Part shown: positions 33,574-45,709 of the stretch, one piece after another
Layout of the letters: every line of letters begins with the position of its first letter
Position numbering within the stretch: position 1 is the first letter of the stretch
Assembly (NCBI GenBank): GCA_004369045.1
Contig: ML213533.1
Location: forward strand, 62,001 to 126,000
From: Heliocybe sulcata
Taxonomy: Eukaryota; Basidiomycota; Agaricomycetes; Gloeophyllales; Gloeophyllaceae
Reading direction: 5' to 3'
DNA: 64,000 nt
Translations under genes and position numbers: made by a program
Notes under the pieces: generated by a model
Told to the model about the DNA's origin: nothing
Seen by the model: the letters and a program-made list of their open reading frames with translations, nothing else
Database searches by the model: none

Positions 33574-35005
33574 GGACCTGGGCTTGTCATTGTATGGGTG
33601 CTTGTGACTTTGGGGCAATGGAGTTGGTCTATAACCTTTCAGCACGCGCTTGAGTTGAGTACTCGGTAGCCGGGCGGCTGAGGTGGGTGGCACATCATTT
33701 GAGGGATCTTCTTTTCTAGAAGTGGAGGCGTCGGGCTCGGTGTGCTGGGCCCGTAGACGAGGAAGGCGGCAGGTTTACCTTTAGTGTTAGCGGTACGACG
33801 AGGCTCTGTGGGCTGCGACGCAGAGATATGATGATCCGAACCAGCAGGGGCGCTATCGACGTATCTCGCCCGCAAAAATAGAGCATTCTGTGACGGGTGG
33901 AGTTTCGTTTTCCATAAGAATTGACGGCCACGGGCGACCCTGCAATGTCTGACACCGTTCCTCGGTCAGGTAGTGGAAGCAAGATCCGCAGAGGATTGGT
34001 TGTTTCACCCGTATCGTTCGGGGACAGAATATCGAGCCAGTAACTTGGAGTGCCTAGGGGTATGCGCTGACGAGTGCATGTGGCGGAAACAAGAGCGAGT
34101 TATAGGTTGGACACTGAAGTCGTTACTAGGCGTATTGTATACGATTCTCGAGGGTACGTGACCTAGAATAGGTTCCTGGTATAATGGCGCTCGCTAATAG
34201 TAGCACGCATAGAGTGTACTTGCAGCGAGAATCCTTAATCTTGGAATAGGGCAACGCTGTTTGTTCCAAAATGCGGAACGCTCGTGCTTCGAATCGGGCA
34301 TATCGACGGTGCGAGCTTCCCGCGGTCCTCTGAAAGTGGAAGCAGATTCGGACCTTTGACGAGATTAGAGCAGCTCTCCTATTCCAGATCTCGTCTTAGT
34401 CCACATATAGAGCATCCTAACGGGTAATCGCGTCGCAGAATGCTTCAAAATTCACAGTGACTCCGCTTGGAGAAATCCTAGTGCAGATACGCTCTGATCC
34501 TTGAGGATTCCCCTGAAGATAGACGCTAGAGCGGTGAACTTGAACTTGCTGGACTAAGCGAACCAGAGAAGCGTGGCAGCGGAAGCAAATTGGGAACCGG
34601 AGAAAAGCGCAGTTACTAAAAGGAGAGACCTTTCGGGTGCGAGACGATCTGACCAAGAAGGCGATAGAGGTACTATACGACGAGGGCATGGGCGAGTGGA
34701 ACATACGGCCGTGGAATTATAAACCAAAGATGTCCGAATGGCTATGTCGAGCGTTTAGAGTGATCTACGTCAGCCAAGTCGTGGGTCTGTTTGTAGACGT
34801 GAGCCGGGTGCCCGGGATACGGCTCGCCACTGCAGCTTGGTCGCCGTCTCAAGCGAGATCTGCACCGTCCTCTCGGTCCAATACCAGCCCTCGGCCTGGA
34901 CGCTGCTTCCCGGACTCATAGACCCCAGCCTCTTTCAGACACCTCATATATACCCTACCTTGCGCCCCTGCTCTCCTAGCCACCCTTTCCAGCGCGTTTC
35001 CGGCC
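33574..35005. other. Gene-poor spacer, about 1.4 kb
   Basis: Several frames of 80-95 codons occur on both strands (33716-33982 -, 34417-34704 -, 34637-34921 +), overlapping and without family resemblance. The 34637 frame looks protein-like (many charged and aromatic residues) but has no identifiable partner exon. Ends with the promoter of the velvet gene. Confidence 0.5.
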
Positions 35006-36167
35006 ATGTTTTACAACCGCGCAGAGTCTTCTCGCTCTCGCTACAACGTGCCTCCGCCGTTCAGTCATCCGAGTTATGGGGCCGGACCAGAACCCGGAAC
35101 CTATGGCCATCACCAAAGAATGCAATATGAGCCCGGCCCATCCCCATCCCAGCATCGCACACCACCCGAGCCAGCTCGTCGGCTCCTTCGCTCGCAGGAT
35201 CCTGCATTGCCCCGCGGTTCTCACTTTCCGCCAGATCAATTCCGAAGTCAAGGCCTTCGAGCAGGGCTGGTCGAGCTGCAGCGCCCGCGCCTCGGAAGGA
35301 AGTATGTCACCGCATTTCATGCACGCGTACTCGGCTCACTACTAACCGCGCTTTCTCACTCCCCAGGTACGCAGTAAAAGACCGCCGGCCCCTCGACCCG
35401 CCTCCAATCGTCAAAATTCAGGCATTCCGCACGGTCGAGACAAGAAGGGGTTGGGAAGAGGAAAAGCTCGTGGAAGACTACTCGTCCGTGCAGCTTCCTC
35501 ACTCCCTGCACCGTGACACTTAGCCAATGACATCATAGGAACTTCCACGAGCTTGGCCTCATATGCCATGTCGACCTATTTGAGGTGCCTGAGATGTCGG
35601 AAAGCAGTACGGTCCCGTGCAGGGAACCAGACGACCCGGACATCGTCGCACGCATCGACGACTTTTACATCAGAGAAAGCAGCAAGCGCACGACGGCGCT
35701 GGCAGGCGAAACGTTCGTACAAGCCGCGCGCCTCGAGCACAGAGGCAACACCGTCCTGTTCTTCGTCTTCCCCGTACGTGGTGCACTATCCGGGCAACGC
35801 GAATACTAACCATTCCCACTCGCAGGACATTTCCGTGCGCACAGAAGGCATCTTTATCCTCCGATATCGTTTCTTCGAACTCAGCATATTCGACGTCGCG
35901 GAGATACAGCCCGCAGAAGGTGTGCCCATCGGCCCCATCCTCGCAGAGACATACGGAGGCACCTTCGAGATCTACTCCACAAAAGACTTCCCTGGTCTCC
36001 CCGAGAGCACGGAACTCACAAAGGTAAATGTCAACCTCCCATACTTCGCGCTATGCTAATAACCTGCTCAGCACGTCGCAAAGTACAACGTCCGCGTCAA
36101 CGTGCGCGAATCCCGCAGGACGCGCAATCGAGGACAAGACGAGTCTGAAAGCCGTCACTCGAATTGA
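35006..36167 (+). CDS. Velvet-domain transcriptional regulator
   Basis: Predicted 313-aa protein from five exons: 35006-35301, 35367-35483, 35539-35773, 35826-36023, 36072-36167, all in phase. The velvet domain covers about residue 90 to the end: ELQRPRLGRKYAVKDRRPLDPPPIV, with the DRRP(I/L)DPPP(I/V)V hallmark, then NFHELGLICHVDLFEV, FFVFPDISVRTEGIFILRYR, and the closing YGGTFEIYSTKDFPGLPEST with KYNVRVNVRESRR. Velvet domains have an NF-kappaB-like fold, bind DNA, pair with one another, and couple development to secondary metabolism in fungi. The long acidic loop between the two halves (CREPDDPDIVARIDD) is of the kind seen in VosA/VelB-like proteins. I cannot assign it to one named velvet class. 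Likely cytoplasmic and nuclear. Confidence 0.93.
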
Positions 36168-36830
36168 CCCCGGCGTTCGAGTGTTGGACGGTATTCTTGG
36201 AGCGGCGTGATCAATCCGCACGCTTGGCGGCGGAGCGTTGTTCCCCCGTGTATCTTGCACTGCTGCCCACGGAACGGCGCACATCTTTGGACCGTCTCAC
36301 TATCAGCCCAGTCTGATCGCGCGCATGGCCCCTGGTAGGACTTCTGATCGCTCACATATTCTTCTTTGCCATTATTTATGATTTCCCGTACATCGTGTAC
36401 AATACGCGAGCGTTCGTATAGAACATTGACGCCCCCTGGTGTCATCTTCGTGTGAGGGGCACATGACTGCACTTGCTGTTCGGGTAGCTTGCAGGTAGCA
36501 CAGGCTCGGCAAGATGACTTTTCTCGTGTAGAGTAAAACAAGCTCGTGCGCCGTAGCACCGCTTGGATGTATAACCCCATCATAGCTCGAATTTATTCAG
36601 AGTAGCAGATTTATGGCGCCAGTTTAGTACCAAGAAATGCGAGGGCAAGAATCAGCATCGCAATAAACGGCCACAGCCATTTGTGCGGAGTCGTCCGAGT
36701 GCATCTCAGGGCGTACCAAACAGAGGCCCTGCTAAGGAGCTCAAGCGGCACGGAAGGGACTGCGCCGTACCTCGCCCTCCGCCCGGCCCGACCAATAGCG
36801 CATCGGGCCATTGTGATGAAGTCCTTATGT

Positions 36831-37158
36831 CGAGCGAACGGACTTAGCGGTCTAAGGATGCACGAGAAGGCGAGAAGCTCATTTGCGGGACGTTGTCGTG
36901 CCGGGTACGTAGCTTAAGACCGATATGCCAAGTGTGCTGCCCTTTGCGGCGTGAGGTGACTGTGGGGGATCCTACCATGAGCGCCGGTGGCTTGGTTTCG
37001 CAAGGAGAAGGTTAGAAGGTTAAGGACGTAAGCCAGGCCGAAGAGGGCGTGATTGACGTCTAGGTACCAGCGAGCCGAAGGACCTTCGCTAAAGTTGGGT
37101 TATGGGCGTAGCCACTAGAGGACAATACGTTTCCCCTTGGACGCGCTTCCACATCCCT
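36831..37158. repeat. Tandem repeat A, copy 1 (about 330 bp)
   Basis: First copy of a diverged tandem duplication. Shared blocks in the same order as copy 2 include aaggatgcacgagaaggcga, gggacgttgtc, gccgatatgccaa (here gaccgatatgccaa), agaaggttag and ttgggttatgggcgtagcca. Period is about 350 bp. Identity by eye is roughly three quarters with several indels. Confidence 0.8.
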
Positions 37159-37179
37159 CCGGTCGCTAGCGACCTTTCC

Positions 37180-37501
37180 GAGTGAACAGACTTTAGCGGT
37201 CCAAGGATGCACGAGAAGGCGAGAAGCCCATCTACGGGACGTTGTCATGCCGGGTGGACAGTTCACCTGGAAGCCGATATGCCAAATGCACTGCTCCTTT
37301 GCGGCAAGAGAGGTGACTTTCAGGGGGATAAGCGCCAGTGGCCTGACTTTTCAAGAAGAAGGTTAGGCCATAAGCCAGGTCCAAGACGGCGTAATTATGG
37401 TCCATGTGCCAGCGAGGGGAAAGGTTTTCACTAAAGTTGGGTTATGGGCGTAGCCACTAAAAGACAATATGTTAGGTCCTGGATGCGCTTCCGCCCCCGG
37501 G
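37180..37501. repeat. Tandem repeat A, copy 2
   Basis: Second copy of the unit at 36831-37158, same orientation, separated by about 20 bp. The ends are marked by gtgaaca...ctttagcggt on the left and ggatgcgcttccg on the right. No coding frame is shared between the copies, which argues against a duplicated exon. Confidence 0.8.
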
Positions 37502-37713
37502 TCAGGCCAGCGAGCACCGCGGCCTGGCTGACCCATCGAGAAAGGAGGGTCCTGATTGGCAGCAGACGGGCGAGCCTCAGAAGTAGTCCACGGTGGAACA
37601 GCGTCGTACCAAAGACCATGGTGTTGCGACACGTCCGTGCGTTCAGGACTGGAGTAACTTCGAACCCTGGAGAGCTCTATGATACCTTGTTTGCGGGAAT
37701 GAAAAGTAGTAAA

Positions 37714-37810
37714 GGGAGTCCGCTAGCCCTCGAGGTCCATTGGCATGGGGTAATCACGTCCTAGTGACCAAGGTGGCAGAAGAGGGAGGGAGCTCATTCT
37801 ATTGTAAGCC
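37714..37810. repeat. Tandem repeat B, copy 1 (about 97 bp)
   Basis: Unit beginning gggagtccgctagccctcg and ending cattctattgtaagcc. It recurs 113 bp downstream at 37827. Shared internal blocks include atggggtaa and cacgtcctagtg. The 113-bp period is not a multiple of three. Confidence 0.8.
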
Positions 37811-37826
37811 TTCGCCTCCAGACCAA

Positions 37827-37923
37827 GGGAGTCCACTAGCCCTCGGGAGACTATTGGGATGGGGTAAACACGTCCTAGTGGCCAACGTGGCAGCAGAAGG
37901 GAGCTGGTCATTCTATTGCGAGC
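37827..37923. repeat. Tandem repeat B, copy 2
   Basis: Second copy of the unit at 37714-37810, same strand. The copies differ by scattered substitutions and small indels. Repeats A and B are unlike each other. Confidence 0.8.
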
Positions 37924-39588
37924 ATCGAGCATTCGCCAGACCCGAGGCGACAAAGAGCAATGCGCACGTCCGGGATTTGCCAGCAGTTTTGGTTACGAGA
38001 AGAGTCGGTGGTACGCCGCAGAACTTCCCGGCTAGTCGCACCCGGGCGTCAAGGGCATGAGCAGCTCCCCAAGAGCCCCAGTGTTTGACCATTACGACAC
38101 AACGCAGACTGGGGTGGTACCCAGCGACTGATTTTGGGAGATCTTGGGTAATTGCGGCTGGACTTGAGTCCCGAGTATGATGGCATCGCTTCCTCGCAGC
38201 AGGCAATGACGCTGGACTGTATGCTGATAGTGCCGGGTCCACCGACACTGATAGAGTAGTAGGCAAAGCGACTGCACAAAAGGTGATGGTTCAGTTAGAC
38301 GCAGATGGGCAGGTGGTTCTGCGTGACGAAATCACTTCATCTTGAAGTAGGGTACTTACGGCAGTTCAAAGCGGTGCGTGTCTGAGACTAGGCTCGGTCG
38401 ATTCGTAGATTCCGTGCATGCGCCCAGTCTTCCGTGCTACGACCTCGGCATAGGTCAGGAGAGAAGAACGTCTATAGTGCAATATCCATGGGGTAGAACT
38501 GCCCAAAGCCAATCAGACCGGGGAAATCGTCGAAATCACCTGTTGAGCCAGTCCACTTGAGGTATGTACCACGGCAAATGAGGCCTACTATAATAAGAAT
38601 GAACGGGGCCAGACAACTTGCGATCTTCGTGCCTGCTCTTCTCCCAGGCCCGCCTCAGTCGCCATGACTCGGAGAAACGAGGGAGCGTCGCAGTGGTTGG
38701 TAAGGCGAGTGCTTGACCTATTCGAGAGCGCGCATATAGCGGCCTATCAGCAGGCTCACGTACGGCTTCGCGATCAACAGGCACCTGGACCTCACAATCA
38801 CCTCGAACCCGGATAAGATTCCTGTATAAGTTATTCTGGATCACTAGGAGCAGGTAGCATCAATGATAGCCAGGACAGATAGCCGGCGGCTTCCGATTCG
38901 AATAGGATACAGCCTGGACTTGGACGCAGGGGATCCCATGCCGCACAGCCAGCTATGCCAGGACCTGTCGACATAGTCCACATTTGAGGAAGATGGAGAC
39001 GATCTCTCCTAGATGATTCCGCGTGAACATCTTGGTCCTGGGATGGCCCGGAATGAACGGTATAGTTGTACACAGATGAGGCACAATGTAACCGTGGAGG
39101 TCCATACGTCCGGCTAGTATCAGAAGTGAGGCTGGTGCGATCTTGCAACCCGGGCCCGGTTTGACCAGTAACTTGAAATAAGCAATGTCACTTGTCAATT
39201 GTGGATGCGCGGTATTGAGTCCTCCGAGTTGAAGCTGTTTCCTCGCTCTCAGTATCGAGAATGGGCACACGAATGTCGTACCCGCGTTCAAAGCACAGCT
39301 TGTCGTATCGAGGCCAACTGGCAGATGAAGAGTTCAGGCAGATGGGGAGTGGCGTCGGGCACTGCCATTCGGACTGTTTGCGCCCCAGTCACGTGGGTAA
39401 GGACTGCGCCCCAAAAGGAAGGCTAGTAACCGCCGTCACCGCCGACTGCGAACGGGTACGCACCGCCTTGTCCGTCGCTGGCTATAGTTTGGCCTTTTCC
39501 GTTCGACACCCCTTAGCTCGCTCCCGACCCCATCGTTGACGACGGCGACGGCGCTCTTCACTGAAGCGTCGCAGTTATTGGCGAGACC

Positions 39589-40921
39589 ATGATCAAAGGG
39601 ACATTCACTCCGACACGATGCCTCGTAGTGCTGGTCGCCGCGTCCTGCGTCCTCTTGTTCGCCCTTGTTCCACGCTATGACCTTTTCGAGGAACCACAAA
39701 CACTCAATGTCCTGGTGCCACGCCAGGGTCTTTTCGGCGGAGGTGTTGGCGATACGACGACCGCGTCTGACAAGACCGGGACCGCCTCTGACACAACCTC
39801 CACCAGCGCAACGACTGGCACCACCACCGCCAACACAGGGACCACATCGAGCACATCCTCGACACTGTCCACCACTACATCGTCTTCCACAACGACCTCT
39901 GCGTCTTCCACTACAACGCAGCAGCAGACCACCACGACCCCTCCTAATACCTCTACTCAGCAGCAGAGTACAGGCACTACGTCACAGCAAACTGGCCACA
40001 CCACAGCGCAGACAGAAACGACTCAAAGCCCCGTTACAACTGCTGTGGTCACCACTCAGTCGGATGGTGAAGTTCAGACGGTCATCGTCACCAGTACCCC
40101 CCCTGCTCCTTCATCTACGAGCTCTTCCGCAGCAGACAGCACTGGCGACGACGACGATAGCGGTTCAAATAAAACCTCCACCATCATTGGTCTGTCAGTG
40201 GCGGGCGGGGTAGCGCTTATCGGCTTGATTGCATTCTTTGTCTGGAAGTTTACCCGTAAACGGGCTGTTGATGAATTCGATGACGGCAAGTTATTGGATC
40301 ATTTTACTGGCACCACCACCTGACCATCTTTGGGCACTTACAGGTGAAGCAATCAAGTGGCCAGAACTCAACAACCACAACAATACCACGACAGCTTTGC
40401 CGACCACGACCCGCGGTCTTGAAGCCGGTTCTCCGTCAGACATATCTCGTGCACCGAGCCGGATGAACGACGGCTACGCTGCCTCAGTCGCTGCATCGTC
40501 CACAACGGAGCTCTACGCTCCCTCTCACGACCCGTACGCGGTACCTCCCCTGCCCCACATGAACCCTAATCAGCCCTACCACGACGACCCCGCCGCATAC
40601 GGCCCTGCCGGTTACTACGACCCGTACCGCGGACCCATACCACAGACGTTCAACGATACCGCGTCCGTACACGACGGCGAGGCCATCCCGATGACTCAGC
40701 TCGCGGCGAACAGAGCCCGCAGCCCCGCCCCGGGGCTGGCGCTCGATATGACCGGCCGCGCTTCCCCAGGGCCGATGATGCGGGGGGCGTCTCCGGCGCC
40801 ACCGCAGTATGGTTACGGGAGAGCCAGCCCTGGACCCCAGGTTGGGCTGGGACTCGGGGGGCCTGTTGCTGGCAGGCAGTCTCCGGGTCCGCAGATGGCG
40901 TACGATATGGGACCTCGGTAG
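39589..40921 (+). CDS. Mid2-like single-pass membrane mucin (possible wall-stress sensor)
   Basis: Predicted 424-aa protein in two exons, 39589-40285 and 40344-40921. An N-terminal hydrophobic stretch (CLVVLVAASCVLLFALV) is a signal peptide or anchor. Then follow about 130 residues almost wholly Ser/Thr/Gln, expected to be heavily O-mannosylated, one membrane segment (IIGLSVAGGVALIGLIAFFVW) with a basic stop-transfer KFTRKR, and a cytoplasmic Pro/Ser-rich tail with repeats of the type RASPGP. The layout is that of fungal Mid2/Wsc-like sensors, but no cysteine-rich WSC domain is present. The intron begins GCAAGT and so looks like a GC-AG intron; a GT alternative in frame was not found. The junction restores GEAIKWPEL, which is common right after the membrane segment in basidiomycete homologues. 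Function inferred from architecture only. Confidence 0.82.
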
Positions 40922-41408
40922 CCGAGGTTAGGACGGTGGCGGGGTAGATGGGAACGTTGAGATCGATGGGTGTTCTGTAATATGGGCGAGCAATTGGTAG
41001 AGAGTGGAATAGCTATCCTGGTCACTATCGCAATATTGAAGCATACCCTAGATTCACTCTCAAAATCTTGCATGTTTTGTTACTGCTCATACATTTCGGA
41101 TTAGTACACTGATCGGATCTGCTATTGAGAGTATTCGTCGCACTGCATTCATGCTTCTCGTAGGTAGCAGCCAAGTTCTCGGACGGTCTTCTCTGCCATG
41201 GACAATCAGCATAAACCATTGATTTGTTGATACAGACGTACATATATTTCGTACTAATCGCTTGCAGCTGGAATTGCAATGTTCATTAATGTATTTCGTG
41301 GATCGGGAACCGTATCCGCCAATAGCACCGCGGTATAAAGCGTACAACATTATCGAAAGCAATGCACAACTGTCCAAAGTCGACTACCAGTCCTCGCTTG
41401 GAGAAACA
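40922..41408. other. Spacer between convergent genes
   Basis: About 490 bp between the 3' ends of the Mid2-like gene (+) and VTC4 (-), A/T-richer than the coding DNA on either side. Presumably both 3' UTRs. No gene seen. Confidence 0.5.
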
Positions 41409-44400
41409 TCACACCAAATCCCCTACTTGCAAGGCCATGTTGGTCGCCAACGCCGAGAACAACACTATACAGAGAACAGTAGGCCCATACTTGTCGTAGT
41501 ACAGCCCCTCGGCACTGCGCTGACGCAGCTTGTGCGTCCGGTAGACAAAGATCACGGCCGAGTAGGCGATAGCCAAGAGCGCAGCGACAGTGAAGGCCCC
41601 GGCGCTGATGACGCCCTTGACGTCTCCCGGTTCTACAAAGTTGAGCAGCGTCGTCGCGATGGTCCCGATGAGGACGGCAAAGTGCAGCCATTTCTATCAG
41701 GCGCTTAGTGGACTCTGTGAGGTTGAAAAGAGGGCAACGCACCAAAAAGGTCCGCTCCGAGGCAAAGTACACCTTCGGCTCGACGCGCACGGGAACGGCG
41801 ATGCGCTTGCCGGCCGGTGCGGTCCAGTGCCTCACGAGCTCGCGGTCGTCGCCGCGCCGCTGCGGCTGGGAGGGGCCTTCATCAGCAGGCGCCTCCTCGT
41901 CCTGCTCCTGCTCGTCGTCGTCGAGCGCGCTGTCGTCGACGCCGCTGTCCAGCGCCTTGGCCTGCTGCAGCCGCGTCCGGAACGTCTCGTCGAACGCGGT
42001 GGACGGCGCGAGCGGGTTGATCGACAGCGCGCGCGTCTTCGCCGGGTCTTCGTTCCCCGCTGTAGGTCTGCGGCCGCGCAGGAACGGCGTCCGTTCGTTC
42101 CCGTCCGTATCGGGCTCGGCGTCCTCGGCGTACGGGTCGGTAGGAACCTGCGCGGCCGCGCGCTCCTTGAGGTGTTTCTCGCGAAAGGCGACGGCTTCCG
42201 CGACCTGCGCGCCGGTCAGGCCCGTCCGCTTGTCCTCGTCCTTTGCCGGCGCGAGGTCGAGCGCTTCGTCCTCCTCGCCCTCGGACACGGGCTCCGTGTA
42301 CGTCTGCGGCGCGTCGGGCTCGGGCGTGTTGATCCCCGAGGAAGAGCGCGCGGAGGTGCCTTTCGACGAGGAGACGTGTAGGGGCCGCTCGATGCGCACG
42401 GTGCCTGTGGAGGGCTTCGTGATGTCCATGTCCACTGGAAGTATGGTTAGAATGAGGAGTGGGGTAGAGGAGGCGGACTTACTTTGGGGGAGCCAGAATG
42501 GGATGAGGTCGACGCGTTCTGGGAGCAAGGTCGCGCACCCGTGGATGAATTTGCTTCGGGGAGTGTCAGGCGCAGCTTCGGCATTGCGAAGAGGGGGGGG
42601 GACGGACCTGAACTTCGGGACAGCTTCCACCAGATGCGACTGCACAAGATCCATCACCCACTCCGGCGGCTCCTGCCCGTACTGCGTCTGCAACTTGACC
42701 TCCAACACCCCATACCTGGCACGCATGAGCTCCCAGCCGCCCCATGCACAAGCCACAAAAAAGCTCACTTGAACAACTCCTTGTCCTCGGCCGGGATTTG
42801 CTCAAACGGGTAATCAATCCCGATATCCATTCGCCGCCAGTTGTCGCCCGCCCGCGTGCGCCCGTCCCAATTGTCCTCCCTCACCATCGTGAGCTCCGTA
42901 TCGAGCGAGATGCGCACGCGCGCGTCGCCCGGGAGCTGGAACGCCGTCCTGTTATAAAACGTCCGCATAACTGCTTTCGATCAATCCACATGATAAGTGA
43001 TCAGAGGATGCAATGAGGACGCACCAGGCTGGATCTTCTTGGTTAACACCGAGTACTGCACCTCGTTCGCCAGCTGGATCATGCTGTCCACTTCCTGCTG
43101 GGTCTTTTTGCCCTTTGAGACGAGCGCCTGGAATTCCTCGTCCATGGTATACTCCCCGCGCAAGAACGCGTTCACTTTGTCTTCCTTGATGGGGAACCGG
43201 GATTTGACTGACTTTTCTCCTGTCCAGTCTTCCCTATGCGTTTTGCGCTCGACGAAAATCTGTGGAGAGACTGTAAGATAGAGACGACCTGTCGATGTAG
43301 GAATGACGTACTGTTTTCACGTCCATGTCGCCGTACCACCGAAGACGAATTGCTTCAGCGCCTTCTGTCTTTTCGAGACGGCCGAGGTACAATTCGAGAT
43401 CTTCGTTATCAAAGTATATCGAAGTAATGGCTATGGGACATGTCAACCTCATCCAGCACCCGATGCAATATTGACACTAACCTGCGTCTTTGGGTTCAAA
43501 CTCCTTTCGAGGGTTGAATACTACAGACAGAGGTCAGGTTCAGAAGACGGGAGAGATGCGTGCTACGCACCTAATACAGGCAAATGCTTCAAAATGGCCA
43601 ACTTCAAGTGAACAAGGTTATCAGGGTGTACCTACGGCCACCGTCAGTCCCGGACTGTTATCAAGCAGGTGGAACGTACCCAGTACTTTGTCGTCTGTCT
43701 GACAAAGGCGCTTTGACTGCCGCCTGCGGATGGATCGCCAAGGACTGGATGGCCACGCGTACGGACGAGGTCGTATAGCTTGGACAGCTTGACGATGAGC
43801 GCATCCCAGTTATATTTATAGAACGGTCGTTTCTCGAGATAATCGGTAACGAACGTAGGTTTGAGCGGCATATTGGTTTGTTTCTGGAATTGAAGTGAGT
43901 AGGAGCAGCTGGGCGCCTCGTAAATCTCACATCGTGTTTCTTTGGGAGGATTTCGTCAGCTAGTACCAGCCATTGTCATCAGGCGGATACGCACCTTTAA
44001 GATCTTCATGAAGCCTGTGATGTTGAGTTTAGAGTACAGAGCGAGGTCATGGACGTCTGCGACGAGGGTGGCAACCTCTTCTTCGAGTTCGTGGAATTGG
44101 TCCTCCAGAGCATCAAGGGACTTGAGGTCGTCGGACTCGTCCTCCTCGTCCTCGTCATCCGAACCGGCGTCGTGGGCGGCGCCGTGGTCGAGGAGCTCCC
44201 TCTGCTGGGACTCTGGATCATGCGAGCGAGTGATAGTGTGCGCCTCCTCTGCTTGCTCTTCGACAACGAGGCGCTTGACTAGCCTTTCCGCGTCTCTTAT
44301 ACGGCGAGATAGCTCGGATGTCTATGACGTCACGTTAGCAGCGCATGAAGTAGACTGGAAAATTGAGTGCCTTTTGCTTCTGAAAGTCGTGGATCTTGTC

Positions 44401-44667
44401 GAGTTCTTGTTCGAGCAGAGCTGTGAAATCGTTTTCGTCATGTTCTGTCCAGCCGCGGGAAGTGGTGCGAATCTGGTTGACAGACGAGATGAGGATCTGA
44501 TTGGACTGGTCAGGAAGTTAGCCTGCCTTGAGCTCGCGCTTGAGCCGGTTGTAGTCGATGTAGAAGGGCCTCCATTCGCCGTACAGGTCGTTCTAAGGCC
44601 ACGTTCGTGAATAAAATCGCAGTAAAGGAAGAGAGAGACGTACGTCGATTTTCTTGCCAAATTTCAT
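41409..44667 (-). CDS. VTC4: VTC4, vacuolar polyphosphate polymerase subunit
   Basis: Catalytic subunit of the vacuolar transporter chaperone complex, which makes polyphosphate from ATP and passes it into the vacuole. Start at 44667: MKFGKKID, then [18 protein letters not shown], an SPX domain (inositol pyrophosphate sensor) that also includes [17 protein letters not shown]. The tunnel-shaped triphosphate domain follows: [27 protein letters not shown] with the basic residues that line the tunnel, [20 protein letters not shown], and the catalytic-lysine strand [12 protein letters not shown]. After an acidic, Glu/Asp-rich linker of about 200 residues comes the three-helix DUF202 membrane domain ([18 protein letters not shown] to VGDLV). 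The first exon is 24 nt and another is 9 nt (KHD, near 43940). Introns 44473-44526 and 44322-44370 seem to start with GC. The high-GC linker explains several long open frames on the opposite strand. Confidence 0.95.
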
Positions 44668-44867
44668 GTCGTCGTATCGGCAGAGACAGGAGGTGAAGTG
44701 TCCGCTTGTGTACCCGTTACGAACTACTTGCCCAGCCAATGGCGCTCACGAACGTGCACCCATCTCGTTAGGACGCCCCGTGCTCAACCGAGTGATCGCC
44801 TCCCTGCACAGCCCCTTCATTGTCTCGCCACGTGGCCCAGACCCGATTGGCCGGGACCAAGTCTGAA

Positions 44868-45709
44868 TTACTCGAGTCGAACTGCGTACATAAAGCCATC
44901 GTAACCCTTCTCCCCCACAGTTCCGATCGTCGTCGCGTCCATGCCCTTATCCTCTTTCACCACCTCGAGCATCTCCCGCACCCCATTGATCCTAACATCG
45001 TCCGTTATCGACAAGTCACTGACCCCGCCTCTTCGTATTACATTGTCGACGAACTGACCAGCCGTCAGAGCTGCGGGAGATGGCAAACACATGGGACCTA
45101 CGATCGCTCCACCCTTCCTTACAAGCTGCCGGCACTGCTTGAAATAGGTGGGGTAGTTCGGCTTGTCCGCGTCTACAAAGATAAAGTCGAATGGCTCTTT
45201 CTTATCCATCTTGGCTAGAGTCTCGGTCGCGGGGCCGACCACGATCTTGACCTTTGATAAAAGCCCAGCACGGTCCAAGTTCTCGCGCGCCACCTTCAGA
45301 GTAGCATCAATAAAAGGAATCACTCGGACAAGATCGCCTGACATCGGCATGCTTCTGTACGTATTCACAGGTTACAAGCTCCCCATCTTCAGGTAGCGCG
45401 CGCCCCAACCAAATCGTGGAATATCTGTATTGATGTGAGTGATGAACCAAGAGACGGCAATCGTACGAACCCTCCGAGTGTCCCTAGCTCCAGTATCCTC
45501 TTCGCCCCAATAGACTGAGCAAGCAGCTTCAGGTACTTGCCCTGCGCAGGCGTCACAGCAATATCCGGCAGCCCCTTCGCCTCGCTATTCGCCAGAGCGT
45601 ACTCCAGGACTTCATCCCGCGCCATGAGAAAGGACTTGTGGTAGCTGTCCTCCCTCGCCCAGTCCTCGTACGTCGCCGGCGTGGCAGGATCGAACGGACG
45701 TCCCGACAT
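44868..45709 (-). CDS. Class I SAM-dependent O-methyltransferase (CCoAOMT/catechol type)
   Basis: Predicted 248-aa enzyme from three exons: 45709-45471, 45424-45343, 45293-44868. The Rossmann-fold motifs are clear: RILELGTLGGYSTIWLGRAL (motif I), VTCEYVQKHADVARENLDRAG (motif II), FDFIFVDADKPNYPTYF with the metal-binding Asp residues, and LVRKGGAIV. This is the small cation-dependent family (OMT_3) that includes catechol and caffeoyl-CoA O-methyltransferases and fungal enzymes acting on phenolics or natural products. No targeting signal, so cytosolic. In a wood decayer it might methylate lignin-derived catechols, but that is inference. It is divergent from the mitochondrial carrier gene (466 bp between starts). 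Confidence 0.93.

Larger units (their letters stand above)
36168..39588. other. Gene-poor 3.4-kb stretch with tandem repeats
   Basis: The longest gene-free interval in the window. Open frames are at most about 140 codons and unlike known proteins. The middle (36.8-37.9 kb) consists of two sets of imperfect tandem repeats listed separately. No terminal inverted repeats, poly-A tail, reverse transcriptase or transposase fragment was recognised, so the origin of the repeats is open. Confidence 0.5.

Noticed and set aside
35076-35345. Alternative frame in the first exon of the velvet gene
   Set aside because: The other frame (from 35006) joins in phase to the conserved LGRKYA and DRRPLDPPP sequence, whereas this one does not.
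36839-37923. Idea that the tandem repeats form a CRISPR-like array or a coding repeat domain
   Set aside because: Only two copies per unit, units of about 330 and 97 bp with no regular spacers, and the 113-bp period is not a multiple of three.
39665-40213. 182-codon Pro/Leu/Arg-rich plus-strand frame
   Set aside because: Alternative-frame shadow of the Ser/Thr-rich ectodomain of the Mid2-like gene.
41708-42772. 354-codon plus-strand frame opposite VTC4
   Set aside because: Ser/Arg-rich translation that is the antisense shadow of the GC-rich acidic linker of VTC4, whose own frame carries conserved domains on both sides.
42981-44667. Idea that the SPX and DUF202 parts belong to separate genes
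   Set aside because: Conserved VTC4 blocks occur in the right order and strand throughout, separated only by short introns.
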